Source: Multifurca ochricompacta (lineage: Eukaryota; Basidiomycota; Agaricomycetes; Russulales; Russulaceae). From it: 64,000 nucleotides of DNA. The stretch is from NCBI GenBank assembly GCA_022496185.1, contig WTXG01000006.1:620001-684000 (forward strand). The letters run 5' to 3'. A model generated the notes under the pieces. That model was not told the origin of the DNA, did no database searches, and was given only the letters and a program-made list of their open reading frames with translations. The position numbers and the translations under genes are program-made. Shown one piece after another: positions 49,143 to 60,412 of the stretch. Every line of letters begins with the position of its first letter. Within the stretch, counting starts at the first letter, position 1.

Positions 49143-49841
49143 ACTTGCAACTAAGAGTTCGATTGAAATGACCCTCGAAAGGTGACAATAACTCAGACAC
49201 CTTGGCTTGACAAGACGGGGAGAAGGCGCAGGTCGAGAAGCGACTATAGGCTCAGAGTTAAACGATTATAAGCGAGTTGGTTGGTTGTTCCTCCGGACGC
49301 GTTCTTAGTCACATGATCATGAAAGATGTGGGATACGCGATTGGTCACGCTTTTTGTCACGCTTTGGGAAGAAGTATAAAAGCCAGCGAAACCGCGGATT
49401 TGAAGTCTTCACTCATTTTGATGGATGTGCATTATTGTCCCCCTGCGTTACAATAACTTCACTTCACGTAGGAGTCTACAGCATGTCCAAGAGAAATTGC
49501 GTCTCCAGCTGGAGTATCCCCCTTTCTTAAAGAGCCGGTAGCGGGTGGGACGATGTTCCTTACCGGAGATGATACAGCCTTTACTGACTGGACCCCTTCT
49601 TTACACTTTTATATTGTATTCATTAATCATTCCGTACACCATAAATTGTAGACCTAAAGGTTGCAAGTGCAATTTTTTTTGTAAACCCGGGTTGCGTTAC
49701 GTGTATATACCTGATGGGCAATTGAAAAAAAAAAGAAAGAGTGGACATCCATCAATACGGAGGGTGGACAAGATCTATGGATTACTGTCGACAAGTCTAA
49801 TGAATCAATTTGACTGCGGGCTTTGCTCTTCAGCCCACCAC
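49143..49841. other. Intergenic, about 0.7 kb, MUTYH promoter and DUF1275 3' flank
   Basis: Holds the MUTYH upstream region with a GTCACGCTTTTTGTCACGCTTTGG direct repeat (about 49344-49367) and AT-rich sequence (49610-49740). The open frames here show no protein-like signal. No gene supported. Confidence 0.5.
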
Positions 49842-50918
49842 TCATGCTTTCTTTGGAGCTCCAGTCCGTTTGCCTGGGACGAAGAACCAACTCAGAGCGA
49901 TGACGACGCGCAACCCCGTACCGATGCCCAACGAAGCGGGTGAACCAATCGCCTGCAAGATTGCACGACTACAGAAGCCACCAACGAAGAGGGAGGCAAT
50001 AGCGATTATCTTGTGATCGCGCGAAATCAAACGATGTGTGACGAACAACTTCGGATCCGCCATAAGTTCACACCATACCGTCGTCAGCACGACTTGATCG
50101 ACCAGGCGTTGTTAGTTCATCTACTCAGCGAAAGAGAGAAGTGAGTCGAACATACTGGTCGTTGCAAATTGGGTATTCACACGCTTGCCCATGATACCTT
50201 GCAAGCCCATACTGGCACTTATCAGACCCAAGCAGGCGTACGTGCCCGCGCTGGTCCACGCTGGGATGGCACGTTCTGAAGCGACACTCCCCTGTCCGCT
50301 CTTCCAGAGCGAGATGGCTGCGGCCATGGTGAAGAGCGCCTGAATAAATGTGCCGATAAATAGCCACATGCGCGTCTTGGCACCGATGCGATCGCCGATA
50401 CGACCAATGAACGCGCCGAAAATGAACGTTGTCACGGAGGTGAGCGCTTGCTTGTCGGCGAGGTGGAAGGAAGTGTCGCGGTGGCCAGGAGCACCCTGGA
50501 AAAGCCGGGCGAGGGCGAGGGCCAGCTAGAGTTCACAGCGGGAATTATGATGTTTAATCAAAATGAAGGCAGGTCACGATGTAAGGCAAGACGAACGTAC
50601 CTGTACCGAGTTGCCGGTTTGGAATGCACACCAAACGAATATGGCGGAGAAGGATACTGCATCACTGCATGATACGGACTAAGCGACTGGTATAGAATTA
50701 GGGTGGAGCGACACACATCCATCCTGTCATGAAGCAATATGCGGCGAGCGGAATTGTCGAGAGCTCTGGATCGACTTCGGTCATGAGGAAATCGCGGAAT
50801 CCACCACGCCATAGCGTTGAACGGGATGGAGATAGGGATGGAGATGAAGATACGGGGACAGGGAGGCAGCCTCGGCAACTTTTGCGGCAGCAGGAGACAA
50901 TGGGGTTTCGGAGGGCAT
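49842..50918 (-). CDS. DUF1275 (YoaK-type) membrane protein
   Basis: Predicted multi-pass membrane protein of the DUF1275 family, found in bacteria and fungi; role unknown. The likely start is ATG 50918-50916 (MPSETPLSPAAAKVAEAASL), then FRDFLMTEVDPELSTIPLAA (about 50800-50740) and YCFMTGWM, spliced to DAVSFSAIFVWCAFQTGNSV (about 50650-50595), which is the family hallmark. After another intron: LALALARLFQGAPGHRDTSF (about 50527), TTFIFGAFIGRIGDRIGAKT (about 50433), WLFIGTFIQALFTMAAAISL, YACLGLISASMGLQGIMGKR (about 50240), then TVWCELMADPKLF and ASLFVGGFCSRAILQAIGSP, ending at stop complement 49842-49844. Single missing bases are inferred near 50826 (RYWRGGF junction) and at the donor near 50717. 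M50784 is a fallback start. Confidence 0.82.
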
Positions 50919-51914
50919 GCTGTAACGGACGTTCTGTGAAGGTGGGGATGTGGTCTAACCCGTGGGTGGGGGAAACGTGAAGCACGGGTGAAGAAGGGCG
51001 GCAGAGACTGAGCTGGGGTTTTAAGACGAGGACGGGACCCAGGTCCGATGATGGGGGATCCGACGTGAGGAGGGGGCGAGGACAAGTTTGCGGAGCGGAG
51101 GTAAGATAAGAGCAGAGATAGAGATGACAACAAAGAAGGTAGAAAACCAAGCACCAAGCATCCTTGGCCATGGCCAAGAAACTTGAAAGTTGTCCATACG
51201 TCCATACATACTGCCGGTGGGGTTGCACAAGGTCTCGGCTTCTCGGCTAAACTGTCGGGACTCCGGGACTCCGAATGGCTCGCTCGCTCACGCTCATCAT
51301 CACGGTCACGGCCAGCACATCTTCGTCTCCACTCTATCTCCCTCCCTCCTTTCTCTCCTTTTTTTCCCCAACCAATTGTAATAATCTTGGTTCTTGATTG
51401 ATGGGTGTACAAACTTGTTTTTTTTTTTCTTCCTGTCTCTTACTCTTACTTCTGTCATCATCATACCCTTATATATCCGTATCGTTAGCTGAAGACTGAT
51501 CATTTCGGACACTTGCAGACGGGCATCATGTCTTTGTAATTCGTGTTGTTACCGTGGTCGTTGTCCGAAGATTTACAGCCCCACTTGTGTTGAGGTTGCG
51601 CACGTCTCATGTGTGTAGTCATTTCTTAGTGGGGTATATTCCTCGTCGTTAGATGTTGCTTTTATTCATAAAACGGACGGGAAAATGAATGATAGATTTT
51701 AATGAAGGGATGGTATAGTGTGAATCAAGACGACGTATACCACAAAGAGATAGTCGATGGCAACAGGAAAAGGACAAATATCCCGGTAAAGGCTTCTTGA
51801 ACGTAGTCCACAGAGTGTCAAAAGAAAAAAAAATGCGATACATGAAAGAGGAGCGCGTATTCTCTGGGTCGTAATACAGCTCCGTCTCTTCATACCTATG
51901 AATATCCAAAATGC
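50919..51914. other. Intergenic, about 1 kb, DUF1275 promoter and KNH-like gene 3' flank
   Basis: A long minus-strand open frame (50698-51228) overlaps the DUF1275 N-terminal exon, but upstream of 50918 it is Ser/Pro-rich without domain signal. AT-rich sequence at 51400-51660 probably covers the DUF1275 5' flank. No separate gene is supported. Confidence 0.45.
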
Positions 51915-52675
51915 TCAAAGCATGCCAATGGCGACGCCAATGGCAGCCAGGACACCCGCACCCGCTGCAGATACCTGGGAGGTTGTGAATGCTCCATTTG
52001 ATTTCTTGGTGCTGGATGCAGCAGAACCACTAGAGGTCCCAGAGCCAGAAGCAGAGCCACTAGCAGAGACAGTGGGATCATCGGAGGGGGTAGCAGAGGC
52101 TGGGGGATACGCCGCCCCTAAGGCCTTGACCTCAAAAGGTTGTGAAACAGCGTAAACCTGTGCGAAAACATGAGATTAGGAATGACCTGAAGGAACAGAA
52201 TCGCAACAGTGGTGCACCTTTGTCTGATCAAGCGCGGAGGCGAGAATGACAGTGTAGCCTCCCGCCGCAGTCAAAGCGGCTTGCTGAGTCGTGATGGTAT
52301 GGGAACAGTCAGCATTGGCAATGTTTGCGACGATGGCCTGAGGGGCAGCCAGAATGGTAGGGTTCGTGTTGTTTAGCCTGTCGTTGGTATGTTGTGAGTA
52401 GATACGCTTTATTTTTAGAAACGAAAAAAGGCGCACAAGAGTTGGTATGTCGTAGCCGGGGGATTATCATGACAAGCCCATACAAGTGTGTTCTGAGACT
52501 GAGCGACTTTTATAATGCGGTGTATGAGATAGCGAAAGAAAAAAAAACACGTCAAGCGATACGCACCCCACCAAAGGTTGGGACCACCGGGGCTAAGAAT
52601 TTGGAAGTCTGCAAAGGCAGAACCAACAAGGGTACTGATGAAGGCAAAAGAGACGAGTTGAGAGGAGAACATCAT
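51915..52675 (-). CDS. Secreted GPI-anchored protein, Kre9/Knh1-like N-terminal domain
   Basis: Cell-surface protein of the Ser/Thr-rich GPI-anchored family. ATG 52675-52673 gives a signal peptide, MMFSSQLVSFAFISTLVGSA (cleavage likely before DFQILSP). The mature part starts FQILSPGGPNLWW (about 52605) and continues after an intron with NTLVWACHDNPPATTYQ (about 52480), then ILAAPQAIVANIANADCSHT (about 52360), TAAGGYTVILASALDQTKV (about 52270) and PFEVKALGAAYPP (about 52130). A Ser/Gly-rich stalk (SASGSASGSGTSSGSAASST, about 52070) leads to a C-terminal hydrophobic tail AAGAGVLAAIGVAIGML ending at the stop complement 51915-51917, the layout for GPI attachment. Two Cys residues may form a disulfide. 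The glucan-assembly role is inferred from the family. Confidence 0.85.
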
Positions 52676-52929
52676 CCTTTAAAAAAAAGAAAAGTTATAA
52701 AAGGCCGCAAGGGAGGAAGGGGTATGTGTAAAGAGAGGACGAGGACGGCAACGAGACGGGGAGAAAGGGCGCGTGCACGATGAACCTTGAGCCGATGAAG
52801 GTCCACTGACACACTAACCAGAAGCGGGGAAGCCTCAATTCAATCAACGACACGGCATCTCCCGAGAGTTATCAATCATTACTATTAATCAATTCCGTTG
52901 CGCCGTCGTTTTATTATCCTTTTTCAAAT
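52676..52929. promoter_or_regulatory. Divergent promoter between KNH-like gene (-) and SNF8 (+)
   Basis: A 254-bp shared upstream region. The SNF8-proximal part is AT-rich (52870-52925); the KNH-proximal part is purine-rich on +. No defined operator recognised. Confidence 0.5.
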
Positions 52930-53700
52930 ATGCATCGCCATCGTCTGGGCGGTGTAGGTTTGGCTGCTCTTCAACGACAGCAGGAGTCTTTAAAATCATT
53001 CGACGCGCTCTCAAATCAATTATCCAACGCTCAAGTCGACAACCTCCATGCCCAGCTTTATCAGTTTCGTGCCGCCCTTACCCGTTTTGCTACCCACCAC
53101 CGCGCGGACATACGTAGTGATCCGCGTTTCCGACATGCCTTCCAGCAGATGTGCGCATCCATCGGTGTCGATCCCTTGGCTGGTCCACGTCGCGGCGGCT
53201 GGTGGGAAGAAACTCTTGGCCTTGGTGACTGGCAGAGCGAACTTGGCGTGCAGATTGTCGACGTCTGCGTGAGCACTCGCCCACGCAATGGTGGATTTAT
53301 AGAGCTTTCCGAGCTTGTGCGCCTTGTCAGTCGTCTACGCGGCCTCCAAGGTGGCGCTATTACAGAGGAGGACGTCGTGCGTAGTATCCAGGCACTAAAA
53401 CCGCTCGGAGCGGGATATGAGGTCCTCGACTTTGGTGATGGTAGTCGGAAAATAGTACGTAGCGTGCCGAAGGAGCTCGACGAGGATCAAATGGTGGTGC
53501 TCGCGGTCGCATCAGAACAGAAGGGTAGAATAAATGAAGACTTACTGATTCACGGAAAAGGCTGGACTGCAGAGCGCGCAACGGTCGTACTACAAAACAT
53601 GCTTCTCCGTGATGGAACCTGCTGGCTGGACAAGCAAGATGGACCGGACGGCACAGGGTGGGCATATTGGGTTCCCGCCGCGATGCAGTGGGATGACTGA
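52930..53700 (+). CDS. SNF8: ESCRT-II subunit SNF8/VPS22
   Basis: Subunit of the ESCRT-II complex, which sorts ubiquitinated membrane proteins into multivesicular bodies. Intronless, 256 codons, close to the usual 230-260. It begins MHRHRLGGVGLAALQRQQES, the family's conserved GxGxxAxxR/Q start with a helical hairpin (about residues 10-70). Then DIRSDPRFRHAFQQMCASIG (about 53112), a typical SNF8 segment, GVDPLAGP, GDWQSELGVQIVDVCVSTRP and GGFIELSELVRLVSRLRG form the first winged helix; LGAGYEVLDFGDGSRKIVRS and LLRDGTCWLDKQDGPDG-YWV the second. Stop TGA 53698-53700. The frame is intact throughout, one of the few larger genes here without a suspected indel. Confidence 0.93.
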   Translation: MHRHRLGGVGLAALQRQQESLKSFDALSNQLSNAQVDNLHAQLYQFRAALTRFATHHRADIRSDPRFRHAFQQMCASIGVDPLAGPRRGGWWEETLGLGDWQSELGVQIVDVCVSTRPRNGGFIELSELVRLVSRLRGLQGGAITEEDVVRSIQALKPLGAGYEVLDFGDGSRKIVRSVPKELDEDQMVVLAVASEQKGRINEDLLIHGKGWTAERATVVLQNMLLRDGTCWLDKQDGPDGTGWAYWVPAAMQWDD

Positions 53701-53894
53701 CCGTGGTACTTCATTTCTTTGACTTGCCTGGTCAGTTTTCATGCTGATTTTGCGAAACTTCTCAGAGATTCGAGTTGATATGAATGTAGGATAAACTAAC
53801 GAGTGTACTTAATTAATGTAACGCAGGGGGGTATCAGTGTCAAAAGATTCGGATGACAAAGCATATAATTTTAATTCTCTCCATCACTTCATGT

Positions 53895-54520
53895 ATGCGT
53901 GCGCATAAGCTAATCGCTTCTTCTTCACTTCTCGAATATGCATCATGTATCAAGTCGTCACGGAAATATCATACTACGCCCCCGTCCACAGTAGAACTTT
54001 ATATGCATTCCAGCCATGGTGGTCGGAATCTATCCGAACGATTCCTAAGACTAGAGAAGATGCTTCTCGCGAAGCACAATCTCAGTCAGCCTGTTGCAGG
54101 CTCACCCCGAATTCCAAAGTCTCCGGGGCAGATACCTCTTTCCACCCCACCACAGCAGTCTATTGTGACGACCTTCAAAGGATTTGTCATACCAGAGGCT
54201 CCGAAGCCCCCTGGGCCAGATGGTGTGTTACACTTTCTTGCAACCACCTCGTCCTCACTCCCACAGAATGTTGCATGTCCGGTTGCGTCGTCTGCGTGCA
54301 CGATTCATACCAAGAATCACTAGATACCTACAACCTTTCCGTGGCATCTGTACGCGCTTCTCTCACAGCTATGAAAATACCTGTGGGGCAGTGGCCAAAG
54401 TCCATACGTCCCAATTTAGAGAGAGGGACGCCTCTTCCAACACCTAATATCAGCCTGAGTGCATTTGAAGACATGGAACGCTCACTTAAAGCGCGACGCG
54501 AGGCTAGTGCGCAGAGTTAG
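53895..54520 (+). CDS. Oxidoreductase-like domain protein (OXLD1-type)
   Basis: Small protein with the short Cys-rich 'oxidoreductase-like' domain (PF09791 family), mitochondrial in animals; biochemical role unknown. M53895 opens MRAHKLIASSSLLEYASCIK, basic and Ser-rich, consistent with a mitochondrial presequence (M53853 is in the same frame and possible). Next come LSERFLRLEKMLLAKHNL, FKGFVIPEAPKPPGPD (about 54177), then an intron (about 54223-54267), and the domain core ECCMSGCVVCVHDSYQESLD (about 54270), containing the CC-x2-GC-x2-C cluster. NLERGTPLPTPNISLSAFED and MERSLKARREASAQS end at TAG 54518-54520. It lies downstream of SNF8 on the same strand. Confidence 0.86.
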
Positions 54521-54812
54521 TGGTTAGCCCACTTGCAGGTTTGTGATTCATTCTAGTGCTGATGGTAGGATCTGCACGCACATAGCCATGGATGAGCACC
54601 CAGGACGGCTCATAAAGACAAATCTCCGGAGATGGAGGCGACGCCGAAGATGGAAGGGGTTAGATTGGGGTACATTATATGAGGGTTTTCGATGGGTTCT
54701 CTTTAGCAATAGGTAGAGCCAGTAGCACGTGACCATAAAAGGAATTGAAGAGAAAGGGACAGGCAAGGAGTTGCCTACTGCCTCACCACGCGACCGGGGG
54801 ATCTCCACTAGC

Positions 54813-56320
54813 ATGGCTTCGTCCTCCGAAACAGCCTTGAAAACGTTTTCATTAACGAATGACATTAGAGATATATCTCCTCAGGATGAGATTTACAAGT
54901 ACGATGTAGAAGCGAATAAGCGGTTAATCCGCGAGCAGCCATGGACGAACGAGTGAGCCCCTGTCCTTTGTCCTGCTTGCCCTTGGCTGATGTGTTGATT
55001 TCATCCTTTAGTCCTCATTATTTTAAATCGTGCAAAATCTCTGCAGTTGCGCTGATAAAAATGGTGTGCTTTGACTACCCATTTCCAGTCGGTTTATGTA
55101 TGCTAACCGTACACTGGTGACACTTTCAGGTAATCCATGCGCGTTCGGGTGTACCATGGGAGATCATGGGGCTCATGCAAGGAAAAGTTGTCGGACATTC
55201 CATTGTGATCATGGACTCGTTCGCACTCCCTGTCCAGGGTACGGAGACGCGCGTGAACGCCGCGAATGAAGCAAACGAGTACATGGTCCAGTATATCGAG
55301 GAGTCCGAGAAAGTGTGCAACCTGTGTGATAACTGGCATGACTATGATCAACTAATCCACATCCCTCATTCCCCCAGGTGGGGCGGCTTGAGAATGCGAT
55401 TGGATGGTACCACTCGCACCCTGGGTATGGGTGCTGGCTGTCAGGCATCGATGTTAATACCCAAATGAACAACCAGAAATTTACCGATCCGTTCGTAGCC
55501 GTCGTTGTGCGCCATTACGTCCTCCTACTCAATACGTCCCTGATGGCATGTCGCGCAGATTGACCCGAATCGCACGATTTCTGCCGGGCGCGTGGACATC
55601 GGGGCCTTTCGCACCTACCCTGCGGGCTATACGCCCCCCAACACGTCAGCATCTGAATACCAAAGTATCCCGCTTAGCAAGATCGAGGATTTCGGCGTTC
55701 ACGCAAATCAGTACTACTCGTTGGAGGTGCAGATCTTCAAGTCGGCCCTGGATACGGAGTTGCTTGGTTTGCTGTGGAACAAGTACTGGGTCAACACACT
55801 TAGTCAAAGCCCACTTATTTCCGTATGGTTTCTCTGTCCGCCTTCCGCACCGAACAGAGGAACTTACGGCTTCCTCAGAATAGAGCATATGCCGCCTCCC
55901 AGCTCACTGACTTGCACCAAAAACTGACAAAGGCGGCGAGTAACGTGTCTCAGACGAAACCAGTGGTTCCAGCCCTGCCTTCAACCGGAGAGAAGATTAG
56001 TTCAACAAGCAAAGTGAGTAATTTGCCCTCGATGGTAGCGAGTCTGATCTGACAGTCGGTGGTAGTCTCAGAAGTCAGAGCCAAAGAAAGAAGTTGAGAA
56101 TCAACTAGCGAAGAATGTAAAGGATAGGTTTGTATCCCTATCCTTGTGAGGGGTACTAGCTCAACAAGAATTGTCATGTAGTACCAAAATCGCGATGGAA
56201 GCGCAGCATGGACTCATTGCGCAGGTTATCAAGGATATATTGTTCTCCAGCCGGCCAGGAAAGGCATCTTTGGAAGCGATCACGTCTATCGAGGAGACAG
56301 TTGAAATGGCCATTGGTTAG
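54813..56320 (+). CDS. CSN5: COP9 signalosome subunit 5 (CSN5), JAMM deneddylase
   Basis: Catalytic subunit of the COP9 signalosome, which removes Nedd8 from cullins. M54813 ([20 protein letters not shown]) leads through [20 protein letters not shown] (intron about 54953-55012) to [16 protein letters not shown] and, after another intron, [19 protein letters not shown] (about 55128), which includes the JAMM Glu. [16 protein letters not shown] (about 55211) is specific to CSN5 over Rpn11. The zinc-binding JAMM sequence [14 protein letters not shown] (about 55410-55452) is intact: His, His, Ser, Asp. Then FVAVV and, spliced, [20 protein letters not shown] (about 55559), [22 protein letters not shown]. 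The tail ends ...[11 protein letters not shown] at TAG 56318-56320. At least seven introns. Confidence 0.95.
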
Positions 56321-56655
56321 ACAGGTCGTGTATACACCGTAATTGTAACATCAACCCAACCTTGTACACGTGCTGCGTGCCGTCAGAGGCAAATTCGGTA
56401 ACTTGGCCACTCAGCCACCAGCCACCTTGTAAACCCACAACAACCCCAAACACGTCCGCAAATTTAGAGGGCCTCGTTACCGTCTACAACGCCCACATAT
56501 CAAGTCTCTGTAAGTTTTAGCCGTAAGTATCGTCTATCACGTCCCCACGTCACGTTTCCATCATCTACTGTGATGGTCATTGTTGGATTTTGTTTGCAAC
56601 GCGATGGATGGCACAACCGCAGAAGGATGTCAAGCTGATCGTGTTGTCTTGTTAG

Positions 56656-57414
56656 ATGGGCCTCACTGAATATCAAGTCGTCGGCCGCCACCTCCCTACG
56701 GGGAGTGATCCAAATCCAAAGATTTACCGCATGCGTATTTTTGCTCCTAATGAAGTTGTTGCCAAGTCAAGGTTCTGGTATTTTCTGAGGTGCGCTGGAT
56801 ATGTGGATCCATGAGGTAGCCGTGGTTAATGGACATTACAGAAAATTGAAGAAGGTCAAAAAGGCAAATGGAGAAATTATTGGAGTGAACGTTGTCAGTA
56901 TCTCTGCGTTGATTGTCCCATGCAGCCCTCAAAAGGCAGGCGGACGGGAAAGCTGACTATTGCATCTCGCATCTCGCATCCCGCATGTGCCTTCGCCTCT
57001 TCGTGCTCTGCGATTTTCTGTTTTCTCTAGATCCACGAAAAGAAGCCTCTGAAGGTGAAAAATTTTGGCATATGGCTTCGCTATGACTCGCGCTCTGGCA
57101 CGCACAACATGTACAAGGAATTCCGTGAACTTACTCGTGCGGACGCCGTGAAATCCCTTTATCAAGACATGGCGGCTCGCCACCGTGCTCGTTTCCGATC
57201 AATCCACGTGCGTAGTCTTGGTACGGATTTGGTCTAGTTGAGCATTGGCTTAAATTTATCATAGATCCTCCGTGTTGTGGAGATTGAGAAAACGGAGGAC
57301 GTCCGCCGGCCATATATCAAGCAGCTTCTTCAACCCAACCTTCGCTTCCCGCTCCCTCATCGCGTTGGGAAGGTCCGCTCAACTTTCGTTGCACATCGCC
57401 CGAATACGTTCTGA
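56656..57414 (+). CDS. RPL20: Large-subunit ribosomal protein eL20 (RPL18A family)
   Basis: Component of the cytosolic 60S subunit. M56656 starts [20 protein letters not shown], matching the eL20 N-terminus; then [20 protein letters not shown] and YFLR (intron about 56788-56840), [16 protein letters not shown], after an intron [20 protein letters not shown] (about 57031), [36 protein letters not shown] (about 57160) and a last exon [20 protein letters not shown] to [11 protein letters not shown] 57412-57414. The product is about 176 residues, the family's normal size. An untranslated first exon ending near 56511 (GTAAGT) is likely, as for many fungal ribosomal protein genes (inference). Confidence 0.95.
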
Positions 57415-58389
57415 ACGTTTTGTGGTTGGAGACGAAAAGGTGTTCTGGTCGGACTATTGGCGGGAACCTGAAGCCTCTGTCGTTGTTACATGCATGCAAT
57501 ATATGTTATGGAACATCCACTCGGCGTCAATGACCAGTAACGATACATGATGACTAGTCCACAAGATGTGTGCGTATGATATTGAAAAGGAGCCCTTGCG
57601 TGTTGGCATGTTTCTGATTCTTCAGAATCAGAAGATGTCGGCAGTTCCCCTCGTCTTGCTTCCCGCATTGAGCCCAGGAAGCGATTACTTTACTGAATAT
57701 TTCACTTCCCTAGGTGGCGACAGAGATGGTAACTCACCAAAATGACGCGCAGAGACTAACCGAGGTTGTACAGGTCCGATCCCTCCCTCCCTCCTCCACA
57801 AGCCTCAGCTCAAACCCCTCGTTTTCTTTTCCCCTGTCTTGGTACATTTTCATTTTCATTTATTTGACCAAACTTCGATTTTTCGCGTAGATACGCGTGC
57901 GGGGGTGGTGGTGGTGGTGGTGGTTATATATACATATAAGCTAGCCACCACCGGTTAACCTTACTAACTAATTCTCTAAATCACAATCACGTCTCTGTAT
58001 CTCTTAAAATGCTGACCCTGGATCGGTACGCGTATTGCTGAAACTGATTGACTGAGAGCGCTTCTTGCTTGTGCTCTGGCCGCCGTAAGGTCGCTATCCA
58101 GGCTCGATCGGCTATAAAGAAAGCCCCAGCCCTTTTCGCGAGGCGAAGAACGTCAACGTCACTTTGTACAACTCTCGCACCCCTTTATCCGTACAAAAGG
58201 GGCTCGTTCCCCCCTCCCGCCATCCTCCGACTTCATTCCCACCCACAACACAACACATACCAGTCACCCGCTTTGACCTCCGTTCCCATTCCCTTCCTAC
58301 TCCCCCCCCTCCTATAAATCACTCAAAATCACTCACTCGTGAGAATTGCCGAAGCCGCCGTCTCCTCGTGCCTCTCACACACTTCTGCA
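57415..58389. other. Intergenic, about 1 kb, with GGT repeat and UBL3 promoter
   Basis: Holds the eL20 3' flank, a short Ser/Glu-rich open stretch near 57614-57692 with no partner exon, a GGT microsatellite at 57901-57925, a TATATA stretch (57924-57938) and a C-rich leader upstream of the UBL3 start (58190-58330). No additional gene supported. Confidence 0.5.
57901..57925. repeat. GGT trinucleotide microsatellite
   Basis: About seven tandem GGT copies preceded by a short G run. Confidence 0.85.
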
Positions 58390-59258
58390 ATGGACCACCA
58401 CCTCACACCACCGCTCCACCCACCGCATCGCAAGGTCTCCCTCCCTACCTTCGCCAAGTCCATCCCAGTCGAGGTTACCACGCTGCCGGCGAGCACCCGC
58501 ACGTCGTTCACTCGCGTCGATAACACGCGGCCCGGCACTTCTGCAGGTGATGATATCCCACAGGACGAGGGCGACTCCAATGACGACGGCGCACGCGCAC
58601 CGCCTCACGACGGGCCAGAAGAGGCATCCGTTCCACAAATACCTCAAACACTCTTGCAATTTTTGCTCGTTTCGGGGCGTCGAAGATCAATGGCGTTTGA
58701 ACCTGAAACAACTGTGGGCCGAGTTAAGGAGCTCGTGTGGAATACTTGGCCAAACGGTATGTTTTCCTCTTACTGTCATATATACGCACCATCGCCTGCG
58801 GAATAGCCATTCTATGGCCCTCCTCGCACGTGGTGGAGCCCTGGAGCCTGGAGCCTGGAGCCTGTATAAATTTCTTTCGCCTTGACTGATATAGGCCCCT
58901 GTTTGGTATCACGCCAGACTGGCAAGACGAGCGTCCACCCGCTCCCTCTTTCTTGCGTGTCCTCTATCTAGGCAAAATTCTACAAGATGACGATACGCTT
59001 GCACGTATGTACATTGTCACGGATGCCTAAGGACACATGAGTGATTCCCCCGCAGAGCTCAAGTTCTCATCCTACACCCCCCCGGAACCTGCAACTCCTA
59101 CAATCGTGCATCTCTCCATACGCTCGTTCGCACCTCGAGAAGATTCGGCCCTCAAGAAGAAACGTCGAATGTCACGATCTGGGCTTGAAGCAAGTGGGGC
59201 CGGGACAGATGTATCCGCAAGCGAGCAAGCGGGAGGGTGCTGTTGCGTTATTTGTTAG
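58390..59258 (+). CDS. UBL3-like membrane-anchored ubiquitin-fold protein (CAAX end)
   Basis: Ubiquitin-fold protein of the UBL3/MUB type, anchored to membranes by C-terminal lipid. M58390 gives an extended N-terminus of about 90 mostly disordered residues (MDHHLTPPLHPPHRKVSLPT), absent from short animal UBL3. The fold begins TLLQFLLVSGRRRSMAFEPE (about 58653) and TTVGRVKELVWNTWPN (about 58710); an intron (about 58757-58917) joins to DWQDERPPAPSFLRVLYLGK and ILQDDDTLA, and a second intron (about 59005-59054) to LKFSSYTPPEPATPTIVHLS (about 59060). A basic linker (KKKRRMSRSG) leads to GGCCCVIC at the very end, TAG 59256-59258: a CaaX box (CVIC) with two adjacent Cys for palmitoylation. Confidence 0.87.
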
Positions 59259-60381
59259 TCCACGGAGCGCTGTTCTGTGTGGCAACGGTGTGCACTCCAT
59301 TGGTTTCAAGCCGCGCATTAATCCCAGAGGACACCTATTTTTGTATCTGGATCAAGTTCGTCTCTCGCAGAAAACACTCCCCTCTGAACCTTTCCAGCGT
59401 CGGCGAATCTGATGCGTACCTTACAACTTCGCCATAACATCCTATCCAATCTCACTTCCCGAGTCGCGCTTGACATGTCCTGATGACATACGAGTTATTT
59501 TTCTACAACCAAAACTCACCCTTTTATATATGCACCATCTCAATGTTATCAATGATGTCGCCTGGTGCACCGATGCGTATATCAGCTGCATTTTCCTCGT
59601 TCCCCTGATGCTCGCACTTGACACCCCTCATGTAATCATACTTTTACTGACGATGCCGTGGCATGTACTTTTACTTATTGTTCAGTTGATATGATATCGA
59701 TCATGGATCGGATCGAACTCCCTGATGGATGCTGTATATATCGCTAATGGGTACGAAGGGGTAACGGCAATAAATGTGGCTACTCTCGTGGTATCACCGG
59801 ACCCAGGGGGTGGTCACCCAGCGCTAAGGGCATTCGAGACTGAACTTTTTTCGGGTTGGATGGCAGGGAATTGACGTTTAAGACATACTCGTTCCCACAT
59901 ATGTTTGTAGTATTTGTAGGGCGGTACGCCTGTCGCTCAAAGTGCCAAGAGAATCCGGGCTAGGAGGGGTTCTGGGAAGGCAAAGAGTCGGCGGCAGGAC
60001 GTTGAGGACTCGACTCGCATTGCCCCCCAATTGGTGTTAATGAGTGAGCATAACCGACGAGCGCTCAGGGTTGGCCACGTAATGCATGGTTCCTGGTTCC
60101 GAAACCTCCGCTGGGGTTTTATGATGTGTGTGATGTTGACTGGGGCAAGCGGTCCGTGTGTGACACGGCTCGCATCCGAGAAAAAAAGCGTAGCAATATT
60201 GGACAACCGGAGAGTGGGGATTACAGCATGTCGTCCGTGATATGACGCTTACTCGTTCTGACATGTGGACGGACGAAACAAGAGTGGGATTGACTAATTC
60301 TGGAATAATGAACTGAACATGAACATCATTGTGAAGCTTCCGTTAAAGATGGATCCACGAGCTCATGATGATGGATGGGTG

Positions 60382-60412
<31 letters not shown>

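Noticed and set aside
50698..51228. 176-codon minus-strand frame upstream of and overlapping the DUF1275 gene
   Set aside because: Only the last third is the real DUF1275 exon; the upstream part is Ser/Pro-rich noise and M50918 (with one missing base) gives a better start.
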